From: a virus
DNA: 50,518 nucleotides
Virus record (IMG/VR): IMGVR_UViG_3300012683_000004
Span: 1-50,518 of that record
Reading direction: 5' to 3' (one strand)
The notes beneath the pieces are model-generated. The model did no database searches. It was not told the origin of the DNA and saw only the letters and a list, made by a program, of their open reading frames with translations. Every line of letters begins with the position of its first letter. The first letter of the stretch is position 1. Below are positions 21,458-30,079 of this stretch, piece by piece. The position numbers were made by a program, and so were the translations under genes.

Positions 21458-22147
21458 GTGGCATGCGAGCGTGCATCCCGTCGAGAGATCTTTCGACAGA
21501 TCCGTCCCGGACCTCGGGCGCGCCTTGCGGCGAGACTATACGCCAGTGGCGCGGTGCCTACCAAGCGCGCAGCCTGCGAAGCAGTCGGACTCCACCCTAG
21601 CTACCTCACTATCTTGAGCTCCTCCGGGAACGAGACGATCAATCGTCTCATGGCCGAGGTCGATGAGCAGATCGGCGACGAGACGATAGCGACAGCTGTG
21701 GTGATACAGAAACTGTCGCGTAAGGCCCTGATGACAATCAAGGACCTTATGACCTCCTCCAACGAGCACATATCGCTCAAAGCCGCATCAGATATCCTGG
21801 ACCGCAACACTGAGACGTCGAAGACTCTGAAGGCCCAAGTCACCACCTTCCACATCGACTCCGAAGATGCCAAGGCCCTCGCAGCGGCGCTCGTAGAAGG
21901 CGCCAAGGCGAAGGAGAAGTTCGCTGGCCAGGCACTAGGAGATGTGGTCACAAAGGAGCTCACCGATGGCGAGCCGACGCGGTCGCAAGCACAAGACGGG
22001 AGCAACGGGAGCGAGCATCACGAGGAACATCATGAAGGCGGCGAAGAGCAAGGGCGGGGGAATGGGAGCAGGGGCTTCGCCGAGAGAGGGCAGACGCCGT
22101 CCAAAGGGGATGAACCGCTCCGGGACGATACCAGGGTACTGACATGA
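21458..22147 (+). CDS. terS: Terminase small subunit
   Basis: 229 residues. The N-terminal domain (ARLAARLYASGAVPTKRAACEAVGLHPSYL) is a helix-turn-helix that would recognise packaging sites; the central helices (KALMTIKDLMTSSNEHISLKAASDILDRN, in pieces) fit TerS oligomerisation. The last 70 residues are Gly/Glu/His-rich and overlap another possible gene in the +1 frame. GTG 21458 has AAAGGAGAGG seven bases upstream. Its stop forms ATGA with the next gene, and the large subunit follows. Confidence 0.8.
   Translation: MACERASRREIFRQIRPGPRARLAARLYASGAVPTKRAACEAVGLHPSYLTILSSSGNETINRLMAEVDEQIGDETIATAVVIQKLSRKALMTIKDLMTSSNEHISLKAASDILDRNTETSKTLKAQVTTFHIDSEDAKALAAALVEGAKAKEKFAGQALGDVVTKELTDGEPTRSQAQDGSNGSEHHEEHHEGGEEQGRGNGSRGFAERGQTPSKGDEPLRDDTRVLT
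21966..22142 (+). CDS. Overlapping basic peptide within the terS tail
   Basis: ATG 21966 has AAAGGAG at seven-base spacing and opens a 58-codon frame, +1 to the terminase small subunit. It encodes a very basic, glycine-rich peptide (SRRGRKHKTGATG, REGRRRPKGMNRSG) that could bind DNA. It ends two bases before the next gene. Either it or the terS tail, or both, are real. Confidence 0.35.
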   Translation: MASRRGRKHKTGATGASITRNIMKAAKSKGGGMGAGASPREGRRRPKGMNRSGTIPGY

Positions 22148-22341
22148 ACCCAACAGGCGGAGTAGTACTCTTCACGGCGATCGAGGTCGTGACAATGGTT
22201 GGCTGGCTAGCGCTAGCGCTACGTGGCCATTCGTTCGCCGCGATCGTAGTCCTCATCGTCGGACTCTTCCTCGAACATCTCGTCTCCTACAACGTCGGCA
22301 CAGGGCAGCCCTCATTCCGGTTTCCGCTGAGGCGGCCCTAG
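22144..22341 (+). CDS. Small membrane protein
   Basis: 65 residues with two hydrophobic spans (VVLFTAIEVVTMVGWLALAL and FAAIVVLIVGLFLEHLVSY) separated by RGHS, so a two-pass inner-membrane protein. ATGA overlap with terS. Its place between terminase genes is unusual; role unknown. Confidence 0.65.
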   Translation: MNPTGGVVLFTAIEVVTMVGWLALALRGHSFAAIVVLIVGLFLEHLVSYNVGTGQPSFRFPLRRP

Positions 22342-22344
22342 CAG

Positions 22345-23970
22345 GTGCTCAACCCGGAGAAGGACCTGCCTCGTCTGGATGACGCCCTGGTGCGTAGCAC
22401 CTCGGAGGACATCCGTCGTGACCTGGCCGAGGCTGCGTCGCGCAACCTGTACATGTTCTGTAAGGGCGTCCTAGGCTACTCGGACCTGACCGAGAACTGC
22501 CACGGGGCGCTCTGCACCTGGCACGATCAGAACGCTTCGCGATTCAAGCTGACATTGATGCCGCGTGGCCACCTCAAGACCACCTGCATTACCATCGGCA
22601 AGAACATGCAGAAGGTAGTGCAGAACGCTGAGGCGAGGATACTGATAGCCAACGAAACTGCCACTAACGCGCAGCGATTCCTGTCCTCGATCCGTGCTCA
22701 CGCTGAGTCGAATCGAAAGTTCCGCACGCTCTACTCGTACCTGATCCCTACCGATCCGAAGCAGTGGAGCCTAGAAGCCCTGACCTTCGCGCGCCGAGGC
22801 GTCTACGCGTCTCCCACATTCGATGCTATCGGGATGACAGGCGCGATGACCTCGCGACACTACACGCACCTCTCGCTAGACGACCTGATCTCGGAAGAGG
22901 CCGCGAAATCTAAGCTGATCATGGACGACGTCATTACCCGTATCTCCAAGTTGATGTCGCTCATGGATCGGCCGGGAGTAGACACTGTCGATATCACCGG
23001 GACTCGATGGGCCTTCTACGACGTCTACTCCTACTTCATGGAGCGCTTCGGCGCGAAGATCTCTCGCTACATCCGCGCAGCGATCGAAGAGGACGAGCCA
23101 ATCTGGCCAGAGCGCTTCTCGCTCGACACCCTCGCAGAGATCCGTAACGATCCGCATATGGGAGAGTACATGTTCAGTTGCTTGTACATGAACTCCCCTC
23201 GCAACGCGGAGGTCCAGGACTTCAATGTGCAGGACCTCAAGTTCTGGCGCTGGTCGGACAACGAAGAGTCTATAGTTCTGTACGACCGGAACGGCGACGT
23301 TGAAGAAGTAGTGGAGCTCACGGACCTCGACATTACCACCACTGTCGACGTGCGCTACGGCGAGAAACTCGACACGGACCGGGACGCGATCGTAACCTGT
23401 GGCACGACCGAAGGCGGCAAGGCCATTGTCCTCGATGCATGGGGCAAGAGGAGCAATCCTCTCGAGGTGGTATCACACCTCATTTGGACCATCCGGCGTT
23501 TCACGCCGCGCTGCATCGGTATCCAGAAGGTCGGCTACGAGATGTCGCTAAAGTATCATCTCCAAGCAGAGTGCGAGCGTCAGGGAGTCTACTGTCGAGT
23601 CGTCCCAGTCAAGCCTGGCGGGCCAGCGAAGAGTCACATCAGGGGCCTTCAGCCCGTAGCTGCGACGGGACGATTCTACGTGTCCCCAACTCAGCACCTG
23701 CTCCGTAACGAGCTCTCCGAGTTCCCGCTGGGCCAGTTCGACGACGTCGCGGACACGGCTGCTCTGCAGCTGCAGCTCTGGCGTGGCATCCTCTCTCCAG
23801 AGCGCATGACGCGCTACGCGGAGTCGGAGGCCAAGGTCCTGCGGGGCCTCTCAGGTGGCCGGCTCGATCGTGCAGCTATCGCCTCTATGACGCCGTCCGA
23901 GCTAGAAGACGCCGGTATCGACGTGGAGGACATGCGCTATGGAGAGATCACTGGAGTCGAGATCTCGTGA
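22345..23970 (+). CDS. terL: Terminase large subunit
   Basis: 541 residues. ATPase: P-loop variant MPRGHLKTT at 72-80, Walker B LSLDDLI near 176, followed by GTRWAFYD (coupling motif region). Nuclease: VDVRYGEKLDTDRDAIV near 331 and DDVADTAAL near 471 supply acidic metal ligands. It would power DNA packaging into the prohead and cut concatemers. The start GTG 22345 follows the membrane gene by three bases. The stop overlaps the start of the HNH gene. Confidence 0.93.
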   Translation: MLNPEKDLPRLDDALVRSTSEDIRRDLAEAASRNLYMFCKGVLGYSDLTENCHGALCTWHDQNASRFKLTLMPRGHLKTTCITIGKNMQKVVQNAEARILIANETATNAQRFLSSIRAHAESNRKFRTLYSYLIPTDPKQWSLEALTFARRGVYASPTFDAIGMTGAMTSRHYTHLSLDDLISEEAAKSKLIMDDVITRISKLMSLMDRPGVDTVDITGTRWAFYDVYSYFMERFGAKISRYIRAAIEEDEPIWPERFSLDTLAEIRNDPHMGEYMFSCLYMNSPRNAEVQDFNVQDLKFWRWSDNEESIVLYDRNGDVEEVVELTDLDITTTVDVRYGEKLDTDRDAIVTCGTTEGGKAIVLDAWGKRSNPLEVVSHLIWTIRRFTPRCIGIQKVGYEMSLKYHLQAECERQGVYCRVVPVKPGGPAKSHIRGLQPVAATGRFYVSPTQHLLRNELSEFPLGQFDDVADTAALQLQLWRGILSPERMTRYAESEAKVLRGLSGGRLDRAAIASMTPSELEDAGIDVEDMRYGEITGVEIS

Positions 23971-24350
23971 TCGTGACGCCTCGTACAAATTTGTACAAGG
24001 CACACGCGCCGCAGGTGCTTGCCCAAATGGCGGCGCTATTGCGGAAGAGGAGGAGGCTGAAGATCTCTCGGACGGCGTTCCTGGTTGCGTGGTCCGTAGC
24101 CCGGAGGATGCTTGAGCGTACTCCAGAGTATCAAGCGTTTCGTCAGGCGGTTCTGGTACGAGACAGGTTCCTATGCAAGTCTTGTCATCGCCCTGCTCAT
24201 ACTGTGCATCATCGTAGGCCTGTGGTGCGTTTTCTTTCTCTCGCTCTTTGTCCGTCAAACGGCGAGGTGAAATGCCATGAGTGCCATGCCCTCATTCACC
24301 CGCACCTACGAAAAGCGGGCGAGATGGTGAACCTGGCTGCGACTGCCTAG
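23967..24350 (+). CDS. HNH endonuclease
   Basis: 127 residues from GTG 23967, or 107 from ATG 24027. The HNH core reads YQAFRQAVLVRDRFLCKSCHRPAHTVHH (in pieces), then CPSNGEVKCHECHALIHPHLR: two CxxC zinc pairs and HH/H ligands. Such nucleases beside terminase genes often take part in DNA packaging cleavage. A GTAC palindrome lies in the first 33 bases of the longer version, favouring the shorter start. Confidence 0.8.
   Translation: MIVTPRTNLYKAHAPQVLAQMAALLRKRRRLKISRTAFLVAWSVARRMLERTPEYQAFRQAVLVRDRFLCKSCHRPAHTVHHRRPVVRFLSLALCPSNGEVKCHECHALIHPHLRKAGEMVNLAATA
23980..23999. promoter_or_regulatory. GTAC palindrome, copy 6
   Basis: CTCGTACAAATTTGTACAAG, the most symmetric core (AAATTT). It sits at the terL-HNH junction, 27 bases before the ATG of the shorter HNH protein. 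Confidence 0.6.
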
Positions 24351-24368
24351 GCTAGGCAGGAGGAATAG

Positions 24369-24539
24369 ATGCCCCTAAAGAAGGGACGCTCTCGGAAGAC
24401 AATATCTTCCAATATCCGAGAGCTCCACAAAGGGCCGCGCTATGCGGCCACGCGATCTGAGCACGGGAAAGACACGGCCAACGCACAGGCCATCGCTATA
24501 GCACTCAAGACGGCCCGAAAGGCCAGGAGGAAGAGATGA
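24369..24539 (+). CDS. DUF6496-type small phage protein
   Basis: 56 residues from ATG 24369, with GGAGGAA upstream. Starts MPLKKGRSRKTISSNIREL and continues with AQAIAIALKTARKARRKR, the recognisable pattern of DUF6496, a very basic small protein found in many phages. It may bind nucleic acid; function unknown. ATGA overlap with the next gene. Confidence 0.85.
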   Translation: MPLKKGRSRKTISSNIRELHKGPRYAATRSEHGKDTANAQAIAIALKTARKARRKR

Positions 24540-24886
24540 GATCACTGCTAGTGCTGGTGCTATTGCAGATCGGCGCTCCCAGCGCAGTCTCGCTACTCAT
24601 CCAGGCCGCGGTAGCGATAGTAGTGCCTGCCCTCGCCGCTTACATCCTGACGGCGGTCTCAAAGACCTACGCGCCCGTCGCCAAGTGGGCCGACTGGGAG
24701 AAGCGTCTGCTCGCCACCGTCTACGCCATCTGCATGGCCGGCCTTGGCCACGCTCTCGGCCTCCATCTTCCAGACGCATGGGGCACGCTGAGCTCTGTCG
24801 ACGTCCAGGCAATCCTGAACGCCGGCGTAGCGATGCTGCTCCACCGTATCTTCAAGGGGCCGGCGCTGCCGGGATCAGTAGCATGA
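24536..24886 (+). CDS. Small membrane protein, possible holin
   Basis: 116 residues with hydrophobic segments at about 1-14, 16-40, 57-78 and 89-106, the second ending in AAYILTAVS and the third LLATVYAICMAGLGHALGL. Size and topology would suit a holin, but the endolysin is far away (39796), so this assignment is uncertain. Coupled by ATGA to genes on both sides. Confidence 0.5.
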   Translation: MRSLLVLVLLQIGAPSAVSLLIQAAVAIVVPALAAYILTAVSKTYAPVAKWADWEKRLLATVYAICMAGLGHALGLHLPDAWGTLSSVDVQAILNAGVAMLLHRIFKGPALPGSVA

Positions 24887-26376
24887 TCAGGCCCGTCTTG
24901 GGGTGGGGGGGAGGGGTGGCTGCCCTCGCGCTACTAATTCTACCCGGGCAGCCTGTTTTTCACAGTCGCCTAGGGGCTGCTCCTGGCACTGTTAGCGACC
25001 TGGCTATCGTGGCTCCGGTCGCCGATACGTTCGTCACGCTTGCGTGGACAGGAGTAGCTTCTGGTGACTCTACGATCGCACGCTACGATGTACGGCAGGC
25101 TATTGGCACATTCACTGGGGCGAACTTTCCTTGGGGCGGAGGCGGAGCGTCAGTAAAGAGTGGGACCTGCTTTGGCAATCGAGTAACGGGTACGAGTAGC
25201 ACAGGCGGGGAGCGTATTACCTGCACAGTAGGGCGCCTAACGGCTAGTACCGGCTACAGCTTCGAGCTAGTTGCCTATACGGGGACCTTGAACTCCAATG
25301 CCGTATTTGGCCCACTCTCGAACGTAGCGACAGGGATCACAGCGCCTAGCACCGTGCCGCCAGTGGCTCGAGTTGTCGTCTCGCTCACTCAGGTGACCCT
25401 ATTCGCCACGCAGACAGTTAAGCTCGGTGCTCAGCTTCAGGACGCTAGCGGAGCGATACTCTCTGGAACGGTAACATGGAGTGCCTCTCCCGCTAGTGTA
25501 GTAACTGTCTCTAGCACCGGCCTCGTCACTGCAGTCGCAGTGGGCTCCGGCACGATCACAGCTCGTAGCGCGAACGGTATCACTGGCACCTGTGCGGTAA
25601 CGGTAGTACTTGTGCCCGTGAGGACTCTCTCTATATCCCCGGCACCAGATACTCTCGTTGTGGGACAGAGTATTCAGCTCGTCGCTTCTGCATTCGACTC
25701 TGCTGGACATCTACTAACGGGACGCCCAATCACCTGGACAGACTCGACGCCGAGTATCATCTCCGTATCTCCGATCGGGCTCGTCGGTGCTCTAGCTCCT
25801 GGTATAGGGATTGTCAAAGCAACAAGCGGGAGCATTATTCAGACTGCTACTGTGGTAGTGCTCTCGCCTCCGCCTCCTCCTCAGCCCGCGAGTACGACCT
25901 TCGTGGCCGTCTTACCGCGGGTCAAGACGTTCAAGTTCGTGCCGCCGATCGTATTATCTATCGGCATGGGGCAGTATGCGATGGCGTCGGCCGTGCCTGT
26001 AGATTCAGCGGGTGATCTCTTAGGGGACGTGGTTACGTGGACAGTCGCGGACTCGACCGTAGTGAAGGTAACTGTCCCGTTCCAAGGAGTGTCGAATGCG
26101 GCCGAGATCGTCGCCGTCGCGCCCGGCACGACTGTAGTGACTGCTAGCGTAGGCACGGTGGCAACCCGCGCGACTGTGACAGTCACGCCGGCGGACACGA
26201 CGCTGCTCTCATGGCTTGTTGGCGGGGTGCAGGTGCCAAGTCAGCCGCTGCTCCGTCACTTCACCTTGCCGATTACCCTGACGCTGTTCAACCGGCCCTG
26301 CTACACGGTGAACTTCACTGCGCCGGGGATCGACTCGGTAGTGGCGACGACGCTGGCGTGCATCCGGAAGCCATGA
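24883..26376 (+). CDS. Secreted-type protein with Fn3-like and BIG2-like domains
   Basis: 497 residues from ATG 24883, ATGA-coupled. N-terminal hydrophobic stretch (VAALALLILPGQPVF) looks like a signal or anchor. Residues 38-155 resemble a fibronectin type III fold (VSDLAIVAPVADTFVTLAW). Then repeated bacterial Ig-like group 2 domains near 168-245, 250-325 and 345-435 (VTWSASPASVVTVSSTGLVTA; ITWTDSTPSIISVSP). Such domains decorate virions or bind carbohydrates. Position between terminase and portal suggests a head decoration, but a signal peptide would be odd for that. Confidence 0.75.
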   Translation: MIRPVLGWGGGVAALALLILPGQPVFHSRLGAAPGTVSDLAIVAPVADTFVTLAWTGVASGDSTIARYDVRQAIGTFTGANFPWGGGGASVKSGTCFGNRVTGTSSTGGERITCTVGRLTASTGYSFELVAYTGTLNSNAVFGPLSNVATGITAPSTVPPVARVVVSLTQVTLFATQTVKLGAQLQDASGAILSGTVTWSASPASVVTVSSTGLVTAVAVGSGTITARSANGITGTCAVTVVLVPVRTLSISPAPDTLVVGQSIQLVASAFDSAGHLLTGRPITWTDSTPSIISVSPIGLVGALAPGIGIVKATSGSIIQTATVVVLSPPPPPQPASTTFVAVLPRVKTFKFVPPIVLSIGMGQYAMASAVPVDSAGDLLGDVVTWTVADSTVVKVTVPFQGVSNAAEIVAVAPGTTVVTASVGTVATRATVTVTPADTTLLSWLVGGVQVPSQPLLRHFTLPITLTLFNRPCYTVNFTAPGIDSVVATTLACIRKP

Positions 26377-26567
26377 GAGGAATCGACACTTCGCTAGTAG
26401 ATCGTAGTATGAGTCGGCAAGATGCTACGATGGAGGTAGAGCGTATGGCGGGTTGGCTATACGATATGAAGATCGTTCCGCCGATGACGGAAGCGGCGAC
26501 GTTCTTCATTCATAGGAGACGTCTTGCCTTCTACGCGCGTGACCCACGTCAGAGGGACGTCGAGTGA
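26373..26567 (+). CDS. Small hypothetical protein
   Basis: 64 residues from ATG 26373 in an ATGA overlap with the previous stop. Helical with several Met and Arg residues (SRQDATMEVERMAGWLYDMK; FFIHRRRLAFYARDPRQ). Located right before the portal gene, whose GTG overlaps its stop. Unknown. Confidence 0.6.
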   Translation: MRGIDTSLVDRSMSRQDATMEVERMAGWLYDMKIVPPMTEAATFFIHRRRLAFYARDPRQRDVE

Positions 26568-28654
26568 CGACGCCACTGCATCCGGACTCTGAGTTCGAGT
26601 TCCGTGGAGCGGAGCCTCCTCAGCCGCCCGAGTCGGTAGATGTAGACCGAACAGGGGCAGAGAAGCCTGCTGAGACTACTCAGCGGCCGGACTTTCCTCC
26701 CTCAATTCTAGACGTCTCTCAAGAGCAGAAGGACAAGCTCCTAATCTGGCTCGATCAGTGGATTCGAGATCTCGAGAGCGCACAGTCTGATAAGATGACT
26801 GACTGGGCGGCACAGGAAGACGACTACCGTGCGCTGACGCCAGGTGCTCTAGAATTCGAGCCCTTTAAGGGTGCGTGCAGGGATGTAATCCCTGTAGGCG
26901 CAATGGCAGTAGATCCCATCCACGCTCGGCTGAGTATCGGCATCTTCAAGCAAGACCCGGTCTTCACGTTCAAGGCGCTAAAGAAGGAATACGCTTCCGA
27001 GATCAACTCGGTAGAGAAGTTTGTGGAGTTCTATCAGAAACACTACCTCAAACTCCGCAAGGTCTCCAGCCCTCGGCTTCTCGAAGAATGTAAGCTAGGC
27101 ACGTGCGTCTTCAAGACTGTGTACGACGTAGACGAGTACCCAGTCCTGAAGTACGACGCAGCCTTCAAGCCCATTAAGGGTAAGGAGATTCGCTTCCGTG
27201 GGCCAAGGGTATTTGGGGTAAGTCTAGGAGATCTGCTTTTCCCGCCCAACTACGAGGACCTGCAAGACTGTCCCATCGTTGCTGAGCGACAGCGGACGAC
27301 GTACGAGAAGCTCAAGGTCCGCGAAGCGGCCGGCAAGTTGGCGAACGTAGATGCGGTTAAGAATCAGCAGACGATCGGTATTCGTACTGATCTCGAATCT
27401 GCTCGAGAGCGCGCAGGCCGTCATGCGCTCCGCACTACGTTCGCCAATGAAGTTACAGTATACGAGGCGTGGTGCGACTACGATATCAACGGTGATGGAC
27501 TGCCGGAGCATCTAGTCATCACGTATCATAAGGACAACCGCGCTATCCTGCAGCTTCGCTACAACTGGTACTTCCATCAGCGTAAGCCGTACACGCTGAT
27601 TCCTTATACCACGACGAACGACTCACTCTACGGCTTGGGCATTCTCGAGATGACCAAGCCCTTCCAGGACGCGATCACGAGGTTGCATCGTCTCGCTTCC
27701 GACAATGCATATCTGGCCAACGTCAGAATGTTCATTGTCAGGCGAAACTCGGGAATAGAGAAGGTTCCTCGTCTCTACACCGGCCGATGCTTCTTTGTCG
27801 ATGAGCCAAGTAAGGACTTCATTCCGTTTGCGGTGAGCGACATCTATCCATCAACGCTAGCGGAACGGCAGAATCTCTTCGGTATGCTAGAGAAGCGCAC
27901 CGGTGTCAGCGACTATCTCACTGGACGAGAGTCTCCTGTTATTGGCACTCGCGCAACGGCGACGAGCACGCTAGCTCTGATTCAGGAAGCCAAGGCGCGG
28001 GTCGAAGAGGTGCTGCAGAATATCCGAGACGGCTACGAAGAGATCGTTCAGAACTGCATCTCGATCTGGATTCAGTTTGGCACGGGCGGAGTTGAGGATC
28101 TCATCTTTGGCGGCGATCAGGTTGCACAGGATGTGAAGAAGTTCTTCAACTCTGTAACGCAGGAGAACGTGAACGGGCTCTTCGCGGTTGGCCTAACCGT
28201 CACCGAAGCTGCCACTTCTAAGCAGGCTCAGCAGCAGATGCAGCTGGCGCTTATCCAGATCATGATGCAGTATCTCGAGAAGGTGCTGCAGGCTGGCGAA
28301 GCTGCGCTGATGGCAATGAAGCAGGGCTTGCCCGAGTACACGGAAATGGTCAAGGAGGTGATGAAGGCGGCGAGGGCGATGTTCCTCGATCTGACGAAGA
28401 AGTACGACGTGGCGAACCCGGAGGACTACATTCCAGATCTGGAGAAATACCTTGAGAATGCCGGACAAGGAGGGCAGCCTCCCGTTGGACCAGGAGGAGG
28501 CAATGGAGCTACGGGACAGCCTGGAGGAGCTACAGACGCATCCGGCGTACCTCTGGGTCGTGGCCCGTTTAGGGGACCAGCTGTCCCAAACCCTGCGACG
28601 CCTGGAGGGGGAGCAGGATCTGGGCCTGCTGCGGCAGTTGCAGGGGCAGGCTAG
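26564..28654 (+). CDS. Portal protein
   Basis: 696 residues. Portal features: N-terminal region with DWAAQEDDYRAL, GACRDVIPVGAMAVDPIHARL, then YEAWCDYDINGDGLPEHLVIT and a long crown/stem region (GTRATATSTLALIQEAKARVEEVLQNIRDG in pieces). It would form the 12-mer at the head vertex, holding the terminase and tail. The last 60 residues are Gly/Pro-rich, probably disordered, and overlap the next gene in the +1 frame. GTG start in an overlap with the previous gene. Confidence 0.9.
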   Translation: MTTPLHPDSEFEFRGAEPPQPPESVDVDRTGAEKPAETTQRPDFPPSILDVSQEQKDKLLIWLDQWIRDLESAQSDKMTDWAAQEDDYRALTPGALEFEPFKGACRDVIPVGAMAVDPIHARLSIGIFKQDPVFTFKALKKEYASEINSVEKFVEFYQKHYLKLRKVSSPRLLEECKLGTCVFKTVYDVDEYPVLKYDAAFKPIKGKEIRFRGPRVFGVSLGDLLFPPNYEDLQDCPIVAERQRTTYEKLKVREAAGKLANVDAVKNQQTIGIRTDLESARERAGRHALRTTFANEVTVYEAWCDYDINGDGLPEHLVITYHKDNRAILQLRYNWYFHQRKPYTLIPYTTTNDSLYGLGILEMTKPFQDAITRLHRLASDNAYLANVRMFIVRRNSGIEKVPRLYTGRCFFVDEPSKDFIPFAVSDIYPSTLAERQNLFGMLEKRTGVSDYLTGRESPVIGTRATATSTLALIQEAKARVEEVLQNIRDGYEEIVQNCISIWIQFGTGGVEDLIFGGDQVAQDVKKFFNSVTQENVNGLFAVGLTVTEAATSKQAQQQMQLALIQIMMQYLEKVLQAGEAALMAMKQGLPEYTEMVKEVMKAARAMFLDLTKKYDVANPEDYIPDLEKYLENAGQGGQPPVGPGGGNGATGQPGGATDASGVPLGRGPFRGPAVPNPATPGGGAGSGPAAAVAGAG

Positions 28655-28787
28655 GGCAATACGCGAAACGCTGGACATGCCGGAAAAGTTGATGCAAGAG
28701 ATCGACAACACTGACTTCCAGACAGCCCGGAGAGTGACCCGTGGGAGCGACAGCGACGCCAGAGAAGAGCGAGCAGCAGCCAGTTAG
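28503..28787 (+). CDS. Small helical protein overlapping the portal tail
   Basis: 94 residues from ATG 28503, where AGGAGGAGG gives an excellent ribosome binding site. Helical and charged (MELRDSLEELQTHPAYLWVV, QLQGQARAIRETLDMPEKLM). Similar small proteins follow portals in many phages. The first 152 bases lie within the portal gene in the +1 frame. Confidence 0.75.
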   Translation: MELRDSLEELQTHPAYLWVVARLGDQLSQTLRRLEGEQDLGLLRQLQGQARAIRETLDMPEKLMQEIDNTDFQTARRVTRGSDSDAREERAAAS

Positions 28788-29556
28788 GGTAGACGTCATG
28801 CTAGACGACGTTGGGGATGCGCTCAAAGCGGAAGAACAGAGGCAGAGCGAAGAAGCTGATGCAGCGAAGAAGAAGAAGGAGCGCGAAGATGCTGCTGCAG
28901 AGCGCGATGCTGACCCGAGGGTCAAGGCGCTAGAGCAGGCGCTACGGATCAGTGAGGAGTCGCGGAAGCGGACGGAGATGTTCGCTGCGCCTCCGACGGA
29001 GAGGAGAGAAGAGGTTGTCGCTCCGAAGGAGCTAAGTAGAGAAGAGCTAGAGGAGCTGCACAAGACGAATCCCCTCGGGGCGATTGAGTACATGCAGACG
29101 AAGGCCATCCGTGTGGCAGAGGAGAATCTTGCCAGACGACTAGGCCCCTTGTCTGCAGGTGCTGCAACGTCGGCGAGGCAGCTTGCAGAGCAGAAGTACC
29201 CGGACGAGTTTCAGATTCTTCGAGACGACATCGACACAGTCTTGAAGAACCCGGCAGTTGATCAGAACGCAATGGGCAACGCCAAGGCGTGGGACGATCT
29301 GATCTCGTACGTGCGAGGGAAGCCCGGCAACTTCGAGAAGATGCTCGACCACCGGGCAAGCAAGAAACAGGAAGTTGAGCGTACGGCTGCGAGAGAGCAC
29401 GAGGTGGCCGCTGCAGGAGTGCATACGCGCAGCGAGGTGCGCAGTCCGCCACCGGCGAAGGGTAGCTCGCTCGACGCGACGGAGAGGGAGATTGCCAAAG
29501 CGATGGGCATGACGGACTCGGACTACATCAAGTGGAGGAACATCGGCAATGGCTGA
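28741..29556 (+). CDS. Probable head scaffolding protein
   Basis: 271 residues, very charged, with long helices and Lys/Glu/Ala runs (KAEEQRQSEEADAAKKKKE), a central region (SREELEELHKTNPLGAIEYM) and a C-terminal motif region (DATEREIAKAMGMTDSDYIKW). Position between portal and capsid, and the coiled composition, fit a scaffold that templates the prohead. GTG start with GGAG upstream. Confidence 0.7.
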   Translation: MGATATPEKSEQQPVRVDVMLDDVGDALKAEEQRQSEEADAAKKKKEREDAAAERDADPRVKALEQALRISEESRKRTEMFAAPPTERREEVVAPKELSREELEELHKTNPLGAIEYMQTKAIRVAEENLARRLGPLSAGAATSARQLAEQKYPDEFQILRDDIDTVLKNPAVDQNAMGNAKAWDDLISYVRGKPGNFEKMLDHRASKKQEVERTAAREHEVAAAGVHTRSEVRSPPPAKGSSLDATEREIAKAMGMTDSDYIKWRNIGNG

Positions 29557-30064
29557 CAAGGAAGCACTGGAGACAACTCCGCCGGTGGCCGAAGAGGCGA
29601 TCGCTGCTCCGAAGACCAAGTCGGAAGCGAAGGCGATCATCAACAAGATGCTCGAGAAGTTGCAGAAGATGGACGATCAAAAGCACGGCGGCGCGAGATC
29701 GCGACTGCCGAAGGCGAGGATGCTCGACGCGTCGGCTCTGGAGAGTAAGGATCCGGAGCATCACTACTGCTACGTGAACACCGAGGATGAGGGTAATCTA
29801 CAAGGTCACGCAGATGATGGGTACGTGGCAGTGCCAGAGAAGGAAGCGGAAGCGGCTGGAGTGAGAGTTCACGTCGGGGAGACCCGATTGATGAGGGTTC
29901 CTCGTAAGATCTACGAGGAGAAGATGGACGAGTCGAAGAGACTCAACGACAGTCGCCTGAGGGCTCACCGGGCAGAGGTCCGAGAAGCAGTTGCAGCCGT
30001 GCATCGTGAGCTACAGAAGAGGGGATACGACATCCCTCTCGAACGGCTGCTGGTGGACGAGTAG
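29549..30064 (+). CDS. Charged head-region protein
   Basis: 171 residues, highly charged. N-terminal Ala/Lys-rich helix (SEAKAIINKMLEKLQKMDDQ), a central section (HHYCYVNTEDEGNLQGHADDGYVAVPE) that may be a small fold, and a C-terminal helix (HRAEVREAVAAVHRELQKRGYD). Between scaffold and decoration-like protein, so probably a head morphogenesis factor. No family recognised. Confidence 0.65.
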   Translation: MADKEALETTPPVAEEAIAAPKTKSEAKAIINKMLEKLQKMDDQKHGGARSRLPKARMLDASALESKDPEHHYCYVNTEDEGNLQGHADDGYVAVPEKEAEAAGVRVHVGETRLMRVPRKIYEEKMDESKRLNDSRLRAHRAEVREAVAAVHRELQKRGYDIPLERLLVDE

Positions 30065-30079
30065 AACGCTGGAGGAAAA

